From the NCBI GenBank assembly GCA_028870715.1, contig JAGWOZ010000004.1, forward strand, positions 1 through 53,000: 53,000 nt of DNA, written 5' to 3'. The position numbers and the translations under genes were made by a program. Below the pieces are notes generated by a model. It was given only the letters and a program-made list of their open reading frames with translations, was not told the DNA's origin and ran no database searches. This stretch comes from Betaproteobacteria bacterium. Its GTDB lineage: Bacteria; Pseudomonadota; Gammaproteobacteria; Burkholderiales; Burkholderiaceae_C. Below are positions 44,229 to 52,520 of the stretch, in pieces (the stretch's first letter is position 1; every line of letters starts with the position of its first letter).

Positions 44229-44255
44229 CCCCTTGGGCAGCTCGTGCGCAAGGGG
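44229..44255 (+). terminator. Candidate terminator hairpin after DUF2905
   Basis: CCCCTTG pairs with CAAGGGG, followed inward by one G-G mismatch and GCA/TGC around a five-base loop, directly behind the stop codon. No T-tract follows, so efficiency is doubtful. The remaining 200 bp to the convergent MFS gene hold no gene I can support. Confidence 0.4.
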
Positions 44256-44461
44256 CATGCGCGACCCGGTTCGCGGTGGATTGCTCATCGGCCCTGCCCA
44301 CAAGGGGCCGGCGCAATGCATGCCACCGGGCATGTCGAAGGCGCCCCGCTCGCACGCAGGAGCACTCCACGGCATCGAACCTCGAGCACGGGCCTCAAAG
44401 CAACCTCGTGAGGATCCTGCCATGCCCCACAGCCCCGAGGATGAGGTTGTCGAACAGAGGA

Positions 44462-45757
44462 TCAGGCGGCGCCATTCGCATCCCGCCTCCACGCATGCGG
44501 AGAGGGCGGTGGGGGCGGTGAGGACTGTGGCCGCTGCGCCCAGACCTTCCAAGCCGCGGTACCGATTGCCACTTGCATGAGCAAAACCAGCGCCACGCAG
44601 CCCGGCCACCCTTCATGTTCCCACACGAGGCTGGGGGCCAACGCCCCAATGCTTCCGCCGAGGTAGTAGCACAGAACGTACAGCCCCACGGCCGATGAGC
44701 GTGCGCGCGTTGCGAAGGCCGGCACCTGCCCGGTGGCCATCGACTGCGCGATGAACACACCTGCCGAACTCAGCGTGAGCCCCACCACGATGGCCGGCAG
44801 CGCCGGAAGCAGCGTCAGCAGCATACCGCCGCTGGACAACACCATTGCTGCGGCAAACACACGCCGCTGGCCGAACCGCCAGGCCAGCCTCCCAGCCATG
44901 GGCGTCACAATCATGCCAACCAAATAGACCGCAAACAGCAGGCTGAGTTGGCGCAAATCCAGCCCGTAGGGCGCCGCGGCCAGATAAAAGCTCACGTAGG
45001 TGAACGTGCAGACCTGCGAGAACAAAATGCCGAACCCGATGGCATACGTACCCAAAAGCTTCGGGTTGCGCAGATGCAGCGGCAGGTCAGCGATTGAGGC
45101 ACGCAGGCTGGCGCTTGCTCGAAAGTCCCGCGACGGCGCCAGGCCCTGCGCGATGATCAAAAGAAAGACCGCATTGATCGCGCCCAACACGATGAAAGCC
45201 ACCTGCCAGTCCCAATGCGCCGTGACCATGCCCGCAATAAATCGGCCAAGAAACCCCCCTGCGACCGAGCCGGAAATGTACAAGGCCGTCACGGCGGGCG
45301 CGTCCCTCGCAGGCCATTCCTCGCCAATATAGGCCACGGTGGCAGTAAACACGCCCGGAATGAAGATGCCCTGAAGAAGGCGCCAAACCAGAAGACCGTC
45401 CAAGCTATGGGCCGTACCGGCCAGAACTGTCGTAACGCTCAGACCGGCCAGGGACAAGAGCAACACCCGTTTGCGCCCAAAGCGATCCGACAGACTGCCG
45501 GAAAACGGTGCCGCAAGCGCAACGGCAAGCGTCGTGGCCGTGATCGTCAGGCTGAGTTGCGCCACGCTGGTGTGGAAGACGCTTTGCAGGGTCGGCAGCA
45601 GACCCTGGGTCACGTACATGGTGAAAAACGCACACATGCCTGCCGCAACCACCGCCACGCGGCTGCGCCATCCTGGAACCCGCGCTGTCGGCGTCTGGAC
45701 CCGATCGGTTCGATTGTGCGTTGCGACAGGAGCAGCGGGCGCGTGGAGGACGTTCAT
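44462..45757 (-). CDS. MFS transporter (YnfM-like)
   Basis: 431 residues from ATG 45757; the track start at 45802 would run into the putative LysR operator. Twelve membrane segments are visible. Motif A occurs after TM2 as GSLSDRFGRKRVLLL, and a related GRLAWRFGQRRVF repeat opens the second half. The 'YIGEEWPARDAPAVTALYISGSVAGGFLGRFIAG' region is typical of the YnfM group. It is divergent from a LysR gene, as ynfM is from ynfL in E. coli. The substrate is unknown; drug or metabolite efflux is likely by family. The C-terminal tail is Pro-rich. Confidence 0.9.
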   Translation of the reverse strand: MNVLHAPAAPVATHNRTDRVQTPTARVPGWRSRVAVVAAGMCAFFTMYVTQGLLPTLQSVFHTSVAQLSLTITATTLAVALAAPFSGSLSDRFGRKRVLLLSLAGLSVTTVLAGTAHSLDGLLVWRLLQGIFIPGVFTATVAYIGEEWPARDAPAVTALYISGSVAGGFLGRFIAGMVTAHWDWQVAFIVLGAINAVFLLIIAQGLAPSRDFRASASLRASIADLPLHLRNPKLLGTYAIGFGILFSQVCTFTYVSFYLAAAPYGLDLRQLSLLFAVYLVGMIVTPMAGRLAWRFGQRRVFAAAMVLSSGGMLLTLLPALPAIVVGLTLSSAGVFIAQSMATGQVPAFATRARSSAVGLYVLCYYLGGSIGALAPSLVWEHEGWPGCVALVLLMQVAIGTAAWKVWAQRPQSSPPPPPSPHAWRRDANGAA

Positions 45758-45802
45758 CGTTTGAAGAGGAGCATGAGCAGAGCACCAAGCGTAGTTGGTC
45801 AT

Positions 45803-45818
45803 ATTTCATATGGGAAAT
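45803..45818. promoter_or_regulatory. Candidate LysR-type operator between MFS and LysR genes
   Basis: ATTTC-ATATGG-GAAAT is a perfect 5-bp inverted repeat that also fits the T-N11-A box of LysR-type regulators. A partial copy (TTTTTCATAAGG) begins a few bases downstream. The site lies 32 bp upstream of the LysR start in an A/T-rich island. Autoregulation and control of the transporter are inferred. Confidence 0.5.
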
Positions 45819-45850
45819 TGATTTTTCATAAGGCTCGATATGATTCTGAT

Positions 45851-46744
45851 ATGGAACTTCGCCATCTGCGTGCCTTCCTTGCGGTCTTTGAGGAGCGCAA
45901 CTTCACGCGTGCCGCAGCACGCCTGCACATCTCGCAACCGCCCCTGTCACAGCAGATCCAGGCACTGGAGGCCGAACTGGGAGTGCGTCTGTTTGAGCGC
46001 GGCCGCGGCGGAGCAACCCCGACCGCAGCAGGGCGGAGCCTGATGCCTCGGGCGCGCGCCATCTTGGATCAGATGCACCACGCCGCCGAACAGGCGCGGC
46101 GTGCGGGACGCGGTGAAACCGGGAGTCTCGCGGTGGGTTTTGCCGGATCCATGCCGTTTTCCTTGGTGATGCCGCAATTGCTTCGCGACTTCCGCGCGGC
46201 CTGGCCTGACGTGGCCCTGCAGTTGCGCGAGCAGCCTTCGCGTGCCCAGATTGACGATTTGCTCGCCGGGCGACTCGACGTCGGCTTCATCCGCCCCACG
46301 TCACATGAGCATTGGGACGCGATTGAACGCCGCCTGATTCTTCGTGAGCCGTTGCTGCTCGCTTTGCATACCGAACACCCTTCTGCCCGACATGAGCGCC
46401 TGAGCCTGAGCGCCTTGCGCGACGAACCCTTCATCCTGTACAGCGCGACGCTGGGATCGGGTCTGCGCGAACAAACGCTCGCCCTGTGTCTTGCTGCCGG
46501 ATTCGCGCCGCGTGTCGCCCAGGAAGTGCATGAGATGCCCACTCTCATCAGCCTGGTGTCGGCGGGCATAGGCGTGGGTCTGGTGGCTGCATCAATGCAG
46601 CGCGCCCAAATGCCCTATGTCCGCTACCTGCCCCTGGAGGACGCCGGAGCGTATAGCGACATCTTGTTGGCCTTCAAGCGCGACAACCCCTCAGCGCCGC
46701 TGCACAATTTCTTGGCGCTGCGCCCAGCGTCAAGCGACGTCTGA
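45851..46744 (+). CDS. LysR-family transcriptional regulator (YnfL-like)
   Basis: 297 residues from ATG 45851; the 509-residue track ORF runs back through the MFS gene. The winged helix-turn-helix is at the N-terminus (MELRHLRAFLAVFEERNFTRAAARLHISQPPLSQQIQALEAELGVRLFER), followed by the effector-binding domain (GSLAVGFAGSMPFSLVMPQLLRDFRAAWPDVALQL, LLAGRLDVGFIRP, VSAGIGVGLVAASM). The typical length is 290-310. It is divergent from the MFS gene it probably controls and ends 9 bp from the convergent cca gene. Confidence 0.94.
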   Translation: MELRHLRAFLAVFEERNFTRAAARLHISQPPLSQQIQALEAELGVRLFERGRGGATPTAAGRSLMPRARAILDQMHHAAEQARRAGRGETGSLAVGFAGSMPFSLVMPQLLRDFRAAWPDVALQLREQPSRAQIDDLLAGRLDVGFIRPTSHEHWDAIERRLILREPLLLALHTEHPSARHERLSLSALRDEPFILYSATLGSGLREQTLALCLAAGFAPRVAQEVHEMPTLISLVSAGIGVGLVAASMQRAQMPYVRYLPLEDAGAYSDILLAFKRDNPSAPLHNFLALRPASSDV

Positions 46745-46753
46745 ATCAATCGC

Positions 46754-48007
46754 TCAGGCCTCCAGTGTCCGCGCGATAGCCTGTTCACGCGCAATCTGCA
46801 CGGCTCGCGCGATGGCGCCGCCTTTGTCGCCGCCCTCCCCAACCCCGCGCGCCACGGCCCCTGCATCCACGCCCAGCGCCGCCTTGAGCACGGTTTGCAG
46901 GCGCACGCGCTGCGGGTAGGGTTGATGCGGGAAATCACCTCCCCTGCCTCGATGGTCTGCCTCGCAGGCCTGCAGAACCAGGGCAAAGCGCGCCGGACGA
47001 CGCAACGCGTCGCAGCGCTGGAGCAGGCGCAGAAGTGCCTGGGGGCCGAGATCCAGACTCCTGTGAATATTGCCGTGCTCGGCTGCCACCACGGCCGCGA
47101 GTTCGGCGCAGTCGCTGGGCACACGCAAGCGCTGCGCTACGGTGCGTGCCAGGGCCACGCTACGCGCCTCGTGCCCGGGGTGCCGGGGAAGCACCTCAGG
47201 AGCCGTGGTGGCCTTACCCAGGTCATGCATCAGGCACGCCCAACGCGTAGAAAGGTCCGCGCATAGCAGCGCGGCGGCCTGCAACACCAGCATTTGGTGC
47301 TCGCCGCAGTCCACTTCCGGGTGGTAGTCGGCGCGCTGCGGCACACCCCACAGCGCGTCCAGCTCCGGAAGGATGCGCGCCAGCGCCCCGCATTCGCGCA
47401 AGACCTCAAAAAAACGCCGCGGATAATCCTCCATCAGTGCTCGCGCCAATTCCTGCCATACCCGTTCTGGAACCAAGGCATCCACTTCGCCGGCCTCGAC
47501 CATGTCGCGCATCAGCTTCAGGGTCTGCGGTGCCACCGTGAAATCGCCAAACCGCGCGGCAAAGCGAGCCAGCCGCAGAATGCGCACCGGATCCTCGGCA
47601 AATGCCGGGCTAACGTGGCGCAGGACTTTGGCGTGGAGATCGGGCTGGCCGCCGTGCGGATCGATGATGCGCCCCTGCGCGTCCTGTGCCATGGCATTGA
47701 TTGTGAGATCGCGCCGGCGCAGATCCTCATCCAGCGTGACCCCCGCACCAGCCTGCACCGCAAAACCCCGGTAGCCCAGGGCGGTCTTGCGCTCGGTGCG
47801 CGCCAAGGCGTACTCCTCGTGTGTGACGGGATGCAGGAACACCGGAAAGTCGCGCCCAACGGGTGTGAAACCTGCATCCTGCATCTGCTGAGCCGTCGCG
47901 CCCACCACCACCCAATCGCGGTCATGCACAGGCCGCCCCAGTAGCGCGTCGCGCACCGCTCCGCCAACCACATACACGGTTCCTGGTACAGAGCCTTGCG
48001 CTGCCAT
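46754..48007 (-). CDS. cca: CCA-adding enzyme (tRNA nucleotidyltransferase)
   Basis: 417 residues from ATG 48007 (ATG 48028 also possible); the 1123-residue track ORF is an antisense run over the GGDEF-EAL gene. The class II nucleotidyltransferase head is intact: VYVVGGAVRDALLGRPVHDRDWVVVG with the catalytic DxD, FPVFLHPVTHEEYALARTERK, DLRRRDLTINAMA and EDPVRILRLARFAARFG. An HD domain follows (HQMLVLQAAALL, CLMHDLGKATT), as in gammaproteobacterial-type Cca with extra phosphohydrolase activity. It adds or repairs the 3'-CCA of tRNA. Confidence 0.96.
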   Translation of the reverse strand: MAAQGSVPGTVYVVGGAVRDALLGRPVHDRDWVVVGATAQQMQDAGFTPVGRDFPVFLHPVTHEEYALARTERKTALGYRGFAVQAGAGVTLDEDLRRRDLTINAMAQDAQGRIIDPHGGQPDLHAKVLRHVSPAFAEDPVRILRLARFAARFGDFTVAPQTLKLMRDMVEAGEVDALVPERVWQELARALMEDYPRRFFEVLRECGALARILPELDALWGVPQRADYHPEVDCGEHQMLVLQAAALLCADLSTRWACLMHDLGKATTAPEVLPRHPGHEARSVALARTVAQRLRVPSDCAELAAVVAAEHGNIHRSLDLGPQALLRLLQRCDALRRPARFALVLQACEADHRGRGGDFPHQPYPQRVRLQTVLKAALGVDAGAVARGVGEGGDKGGAIARAVQIAREQAIARTLEA

Positions 48008-48118
48008 CGAATCCCGCTTCGCGTCCATGCAGTGAGCATAAAGCAACACTTTGCGCATTGGCGGCCGCATCCCCTGTACAGGGCTTGTCGAGTCGACGCG
48101 CTCGGCTATAGTCGCGCC

Positions 48119-50683
48119 ATGCCCTACGATCCGCCACGAGCCGACTTCCCCGCCGCATCGGACGTCGCGGCGGCGGCCGGCCCGGCCGGGCGTGCAGGCG
48201 CGTCGCCCGTTGGCCCCGAATCCATGCCGCAGTGGCTCGACGCTTTGCCTGCGTTGTTCGCCTATTTTGACGCTGAAGGCCGCCTGCGCCAATGCAATGC
48301 TGCCTATGCAAACTGGCTGGGCAGACCGGCTCTGGAGATCCTCGGCCTGCGCCTGGACCAGTTGCTGGGCCCCGAGGACGTGGCCTTGGTGGCGCCCCAC
48401 GTGCGCGCAGTACTGGCCGGCCGGCCAGCCCTGTATGCCCGCGAGCAGATCCATGAGCGGGACATCCGGTGGATGGAGGTACGCCTGCAGCCTGCATGGG
48501 AGTCGAACGCGCGAGGCCAGCCGCCGCAGGTTGTGGGTTTTTATTGCCTCGCGCTCGACCGATCGGCCAACAAACAGCAGGACGACCGCAGTGCACTGCT
48601 CAAACATGCGGCGGGTGTCACCTTCTGGACGCTCGATCTGCGACAGGGCGTGCTGCGCAGCGAACAAAACTGGCACGATCCAGCGCGGCTTGACGAGCCC
48701 GCCGAATTCACCACCGGGGAATTCCTTGCCATGGTGCCGCGCCCCGATCGGGACATCCTGATCCAGGCTGTGCAGGCGGTGATGCGAAGCGGCGAACAGG
48801 TCGGCCCCAGCGTGGAGACGCGCATTCTCCGCAAGGATGGCAGCGTGGTGTGGACCCGTAACCAGGGCTTGGTGAGCCGCCGATCCGCGTCGGGCGAGCC
48901 GCTGGAGCTCATGGGCATCAGTCTGGACATCGGCGCTGCAAAACTCGCGTTGGATGAATTGCAGGCGAGCGAACAGCAGTTCCGCACCTTCGCCGAGCTC
49001 TCGTCTGACTGGTTCTGGGAACTCGACGCTGCCGGCCGTTTCACCAGCGTGAGCGCCAGCTCCCTGCGCAACCGTCACGTGCAGCAGGTACGCGACGCCG
49101 TCATCGGTCGCGAATGGCGCAGCGTCAATGCGGCGCTGGCCAGCTTGCCTCAATGGGTGGCCCTGAATACCCTCATGAAGCGCCAGCTCCCATTCCACGA
49201 TCTTGTGCTGCCGTTTCGCAGTGCGGGTTCGAGCACGCGCTGGTGGAGCTTGAGCGGAACACCGGTATGGAATGCCAAGGGCCTGCTCGGCGGCTGGCGT
49301 GGTGCCGCGCGCGACATCACCGCACAACGGGAGGCCGAAGACAAGCTCTACGCCGCCGCCTACACGGATGCGCTCACCGGCCTGTCCAATCGCGCCGGAT
49401 TCGAGCGCCTTTTGCAAGCCGCGCTCGGGCAATCCCCAGAGCCCGGCGGTAGCCTTCTCTTTATCGACCTGGATCAGTTCAAACAGATCAACGATAGTCT
49501 GGGCCACGGCATGGGTGACCGCCTCTTGGCCGAGGCCGCGCAGCGCATCCAGGCGACCCGCCGCGCGGGTGACCTCACAGGTCGATTTGGCGGCGATGAA
49601 TTTCTCGTGTATGCGCGCCGCACGGACATGAATGCGACGGAGGATCACCTCGCGTTGGCCGAACAGCTTCGCGCGGATCTGGCGCGTGCCTACGACGTGG
49701 ACGGCCGCGTGCTGCACACCACGGTGAGCGTGGGCGTGGCCCATGTCCCCCGCGATGGACGCACGATTGTCGAACTGCTCAGCCACGCCGACGCCGCGTT
49801 GCACGAAGCCAAGGCGCTTGGCCGCAACCGGGTGCAGGCCTTCACGCCAGAGTTGCAATCGCGCGTGCAGCGCCGCGCGCGGCTCGAAGCTGAACTGCAC
49901 GCCACACTGGATGCCAATGGCTTCGAGATCGCTCTGCAGCCGATCGCCCGGCTGATTGGCGACGCCGCGCCCGACGCACCCGCGCGCAGCCGTTACGCCA
50001 TCGCGAGCTTCGAGGCGCTGGCCCGCTGGAGACGCCTCGACGGCGAGGTGGTCGGCCCCACGGAGTTCATCCCCATCATCCAGGATCTGGGCCTGATCTC
50101 CCAATTCGGCCGACAAATCATCCACAAGAGTCTTCTGGCCCTGCGCCGCCTGCGCGACGAGTTCGGCTACGCAGGAAGCATGTCGGTGAATGTCTCACCC
50201 GCGCAACTCAAGGGAGGCTGTGTGGAATGCCTGCGCGAGGAATTGGGCGCGGCGGTTATTGATCCTGCACTTCTTATCATCGAACTGACGGAAAACCTGC
50301 AGATCATGGCCTGCGGCGATTGCCTGCGCACCCTCAACGACATTCGCGCCCTAGGCGTGAACATATCGCTGGACGATTTCGGCGTGGGGTTCTCCAACCT
50401 GGAGTACCTCACCCGGCTTCCGGCCTCACAGCTCAAGATCGACCGCGCGTTCACACACGGAGTGGCTGCCGATCGCTATAAGGCCGCCGTGGTCACCGCC
50501 ACGCTGGCCATGGCCACCAGCCTTGGGCTGGACACCGTTGCCGAAGGTGTGGAAGATGAGTGCGATCTGCACTGGATCGAACAGACCGGCTGTACCCAGG
50601 TCCAAGGCTTGGCGCTTTGGCCAGCCATGGACCTCGAGACCGCGGCCGCGCTACTGCAGCAAACCACCGAGACGATGAATTAG
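48119..50683 (+). CDS. PAS-PAS-PAS-GGDEF-EAL cyclic-di-GMP enzyme
   Basis: 854 residues from ATG 48119. No membrane segment is seen, so it is a cytoplasmic sensor. PAS-like domains lie at about 35-150, 165-285 (with PAC-type SVETRILRKDGSVVWTRNQG) and 290-410. The diguanylate cyclase domain has DALTGLSNRAGF, FIDLDQFKQINDSLGHGMGD and an intact FGGDEF (490-495). The phosphodiesterase domain has EAL (632) in FEALARW, ELTENL, LDDFGVGFSNL, LKIDRAF and VAEGVE, so both catalytic sites look complete. It could make or break cyclic-di-GMP. It is divergent from cca (111 bp) and its stop overlaps that of fadD. Confidence 0.94.
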   Translation: MPYDPPRADFPAASDVAAAAGPAGRAGASPVGPESMPQWLDALPALFAYFDAEGRLRQCNAAYANWLGRPALEILGLRLDQLLGPEDVALVAPHVRAVLAGRPALYAREQIHERDIRWMEVRLQPAWESNARGQPPQVVGFYCLALDRSANKQQDDRSALLKHAAGVTFWTLDLRQGVLRSEQNWHDPARLDEPAEFTTGEFLAMVPRPDRDILIQAVQAVMRSGEQVGPSVETRILRKDGSVVWTRNQGLVSRRSASGEPLELMGISLDIGAAKLALDELQASEQQFRTFAELSSDWFWELDAAGRFTSVSASSLRNRHVQQVRDAVIGREWRSVNAALASLPQWVALNTLMKRQLPFHDLVLPFRSAGSSTRWWSLSGTPVWNAKGLLGGWRGAARDITAQREAEDKLYAAAYTDALTGLSNRAGFERLLQAALGQSPEPGGSLLFIDLDQFKQINDSLGHGMGDRLLAEAAQRIQATRRAGDLTGRFGGDEFLVYARRTDMNATEDHLALAEQLRADLARAYDVDGRVLHTTVSVGVAHVPRDGRTIVELLSHADAALHEAKALGRNRVQAFTPELQSRVQRRARLEAELHATLDANGFEIALQPIARLIGDAAPDAPARSRYAIASFEALARWRRLDGEVVGPTEFIPIIQDLGLISQFGRQIIHKSLLALRRLRDEFGYAGSMSVNVSPAQLKGGCVECLREELGAAVIDPALLIIELTENLQIMACGDCLRTLNDIRALGVNISLDDFGVGFSNLEYLTRLPASQLKIDRAFTHGVAADRYKAAVVTATLAMATSLGLDTVAEGVEDECDLHWIEQTGCTQVQGLALWPAMDLETAAALLQQTTETMN

Positions 50684-52368
50684 CCTGCGGCAATGCCGCC
50701 ATCGCGCAGCGCGCGGCGCAAAATCTTGCCCACCGGGGTTTTCGGCAACTCCTCACGGAACACGATCTGTTTGGGTCTCTTGTACCCGGTGAGCCGCTCC
50801 GCCATGAAGGCCTTGAGCGCATCTTCGGTCAGCAGCGCATCCTTGCGAACGACGAAAAGCTTCACGGCCTCGCCCGAATTGGCATCGGGCATACCCACGG
50901 CTGCGGCCTCCAGCACTCCAGGGCACATCACTGCCACATCCTCCACTTCATTGGGATACACGTTGAAGCCTGACACAAGGATCATGTCCTTCTTGCGGTC
51001 GACGATTTTCACGTACCCCTGTGCGTCCATGATGCCGACGTCTCCGGTCTTGAAAAATCCATCGGCCGTGAATGCCTTGGCGGTTTCATCATCACGCCCC
51101 CAGTAGCCGCGCATGACCTGCGGCCCACGGACGGCGATCTCCCCGGCTTGACCGATGGGTAGAGGCCTTCCGTCGTCGTCGACGACGACGATTTCCGTCG
51201 ATGGCAGCGGCATCCCGATCGTGCCCGAGAAATGGTCCGTGTCAGTCGGGTTGCAGCACACCGAGGGTGACGTCTCGGACAGCCCGTAGCCCTCACAGAT
51301 GGGGCATCCAGTGCGCTCCAGCCACTTGCGCGCCACGGCCTCCTGCACTGCCATGCCGCCGCCCAGCGAATTGATCAGGTGCGTCCAGTTGACCCTATCG
51401 AAGTCGGGGTGGTGCAGCAAGGCGTTGAAAAGCGTGTTGACCGCCGGAAACGAGTGAATCTCATAACGGGCCAGCTCTTTGAGTGTGCTGGTCAGGTCAC
51501 GCGGGTTGGGGATCAGGATCATCATTCCCCCTTGCGCCGCTGACAACAGCATCACAACCGTGAACGCGAAGATGTGATACAGGGGCAACGCGCATACCGT
51601 GTTGAGATGCTCAAGTCCCGGGGCCTTGCGCAGTGCTGGCTGGTTCCACGCATCGGACTGCATGACGTTGGCGATGAGGTTGCGGTGGGTAAGGGTCGCG
51701 CCTTTGGAGACTCCGGTGGTGCCCCCCGTGTACTGCAGCACGGCCACGTCTTCCGCAGTAATGTCCGCGGGCGTGAAATGCATCGCGCTGCCCTCATCCA
51801 GCGCCTTCTTGAATCGCACGTGGCCAGGCAAGCTGTAGCGAGGCACCAGACGCTTCTTGTGCCGCACCACGTAATTGACAACGGGTCCAAGCGGAAACCC
51901 CAGCATTTCACCCATGCTGGCCACGACCACCACGCGCAAGGCGGCGCGCTCCTCCACCTGTTCCAGCGTGTGGCCGAAGTTTTCCAGAACGATCATCGCA
52001 GTGGCACCGCTGTCGCGCAACTGGTGCTCGAGCTCACGGGGCGTGTACAGCGGATTGACATTGACCACCACCATCCCGGCACGCAGGATGGCCGCTACCG
52101 CGATCGGATATTGAGGCACATTGGGCATCATGACTGCAACCCGATCCCCAGGCTTGAGCCCCTTGTGCTGCAGCCAAGCCGCGAATGCCGTCGAGTGTGC
52201 CTCCCATTGCGCATAAGTCGTGCGCCGGCCCATGAAGGCAAAGGCCGGCTTGTCGGCGTACTCGGCAAAGCTGCGCTGCAGCAAGTGCGCAAGAGAGCGG
52301 TAGCTCCCGGGGTCGATATCGGCAGGCACCCCTTCGGGGTATTGCGCGAGCCAGGGGCGATCCATCAT
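50680..52368 (-). CDS. fadD: Long-chain fatty acid-CoA ligase (FadD type)
   Basis: 562 residues from ATG 52368, with AAGGAG five bases upstream; the track start adds 33 residues. The adenylate-forming motifs are complete: YTGGTTGVSKGATLTH (P-loop), GYGLSETSP, TGDVG, the hinge KIVDRKKDMILVSGFNVYPNEVE and the catalytic Lys in LPKTPVGKILRRALR. It activates fatty acids with ATP and CoA for beta-oxidation or lipid synthesis. A candidate TetR-type operator lies 58 bp upstream. Its stop codon (TAA) overlaps the GGDEF-EAL stop on the other strand (TTAG). Confidence 0.95.
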   Translation of the reverse strand: MMDRPWLAQYPEGVPADIDPGSYRSLAHLLQRSFAEYADKPAFAFMGRRTTYAQWEAHSTAFAAWLQHKGLKPGDRVAVMMPNVPQYPIAVAAILRAGMVVVNVNPLYTPRELEHQLRDSGATAMIVLENFGHTLEQVEERAALRVVVVASMGEMLGFPLGPVVNYVVRHKKRLVPRYSLPGHVRFKKALDEGSAMHFTPADITAEDVAVLQYTGGTTGVSKGATLTHRNLIANVMQSDAWNQPALRKAPGLEHLNTVCALPLYHIFAFTVVMLLSAAQGGMMILIPNPRDLTSTLKELARYEIHSFPAVNTLFNALLHHPDFDRVNWTHLINSLGGGMAVQEAVARKWLERTGCPICEGYGLSETSPSVCCNPTDTDHFSGTIGMPLPSTEIVVVDDDGRPLPIGQAGEIAVRGPQVMRGYWGRDDETAKAFTADGFFKTGDVGIMDAQGYVKIVDRKKDMILVSGFNVYPNEVEDVAVMCPGVLEAAAVGMPDANSGEAVKLFVVRKDALLTEDALKAFMAERLTGYKRPKQIVFREELPKTPVGKILRRALRDGGIAAG

Positions 52369-52426
52369 GCTGTCTCCTTCCGTCGTCAGTGCCCGCCCCG
52401 TCAGGCGAGAGCCCGACGCCAAAAAG

Positions 52427-52440
52427 CGAACGACCGTTCG
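52427..52440. promoter_or_regulatory. Candidate TetR-type operator upstream of fadD
   Basis: CGAACG-AC-CGTTCG is a perfect 6-bp inverted repeat, the form recognised by many TetR-family regulators of fatty-acid genes. On the minus strand a weak promoter (TTCAAA, 15 bases, TATCCT) ends about 13 bp before it, which would place the repeat over the transcription start, a repressor position. No regulator gene is in view. Confidence 0.55.
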
Positions 52441-52520
52441 AAAATTTCCCGTAAGGATAACTGGCACATCGCGTTTTGAACAGACTGACCGAGCGACGGC
52501 GCCCCGTGCAGGCCGCGATT

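Noticed and set aside
46754-50125. 1123-residue minus-strand ORF covering cca and the GGDEF-EAL gene
   Set aside because: Only the last 417 residues are Cca. The upstream 700 residues are the antisense of the GGDEF-EAL gene; high GC and codon bias keep that frame open.
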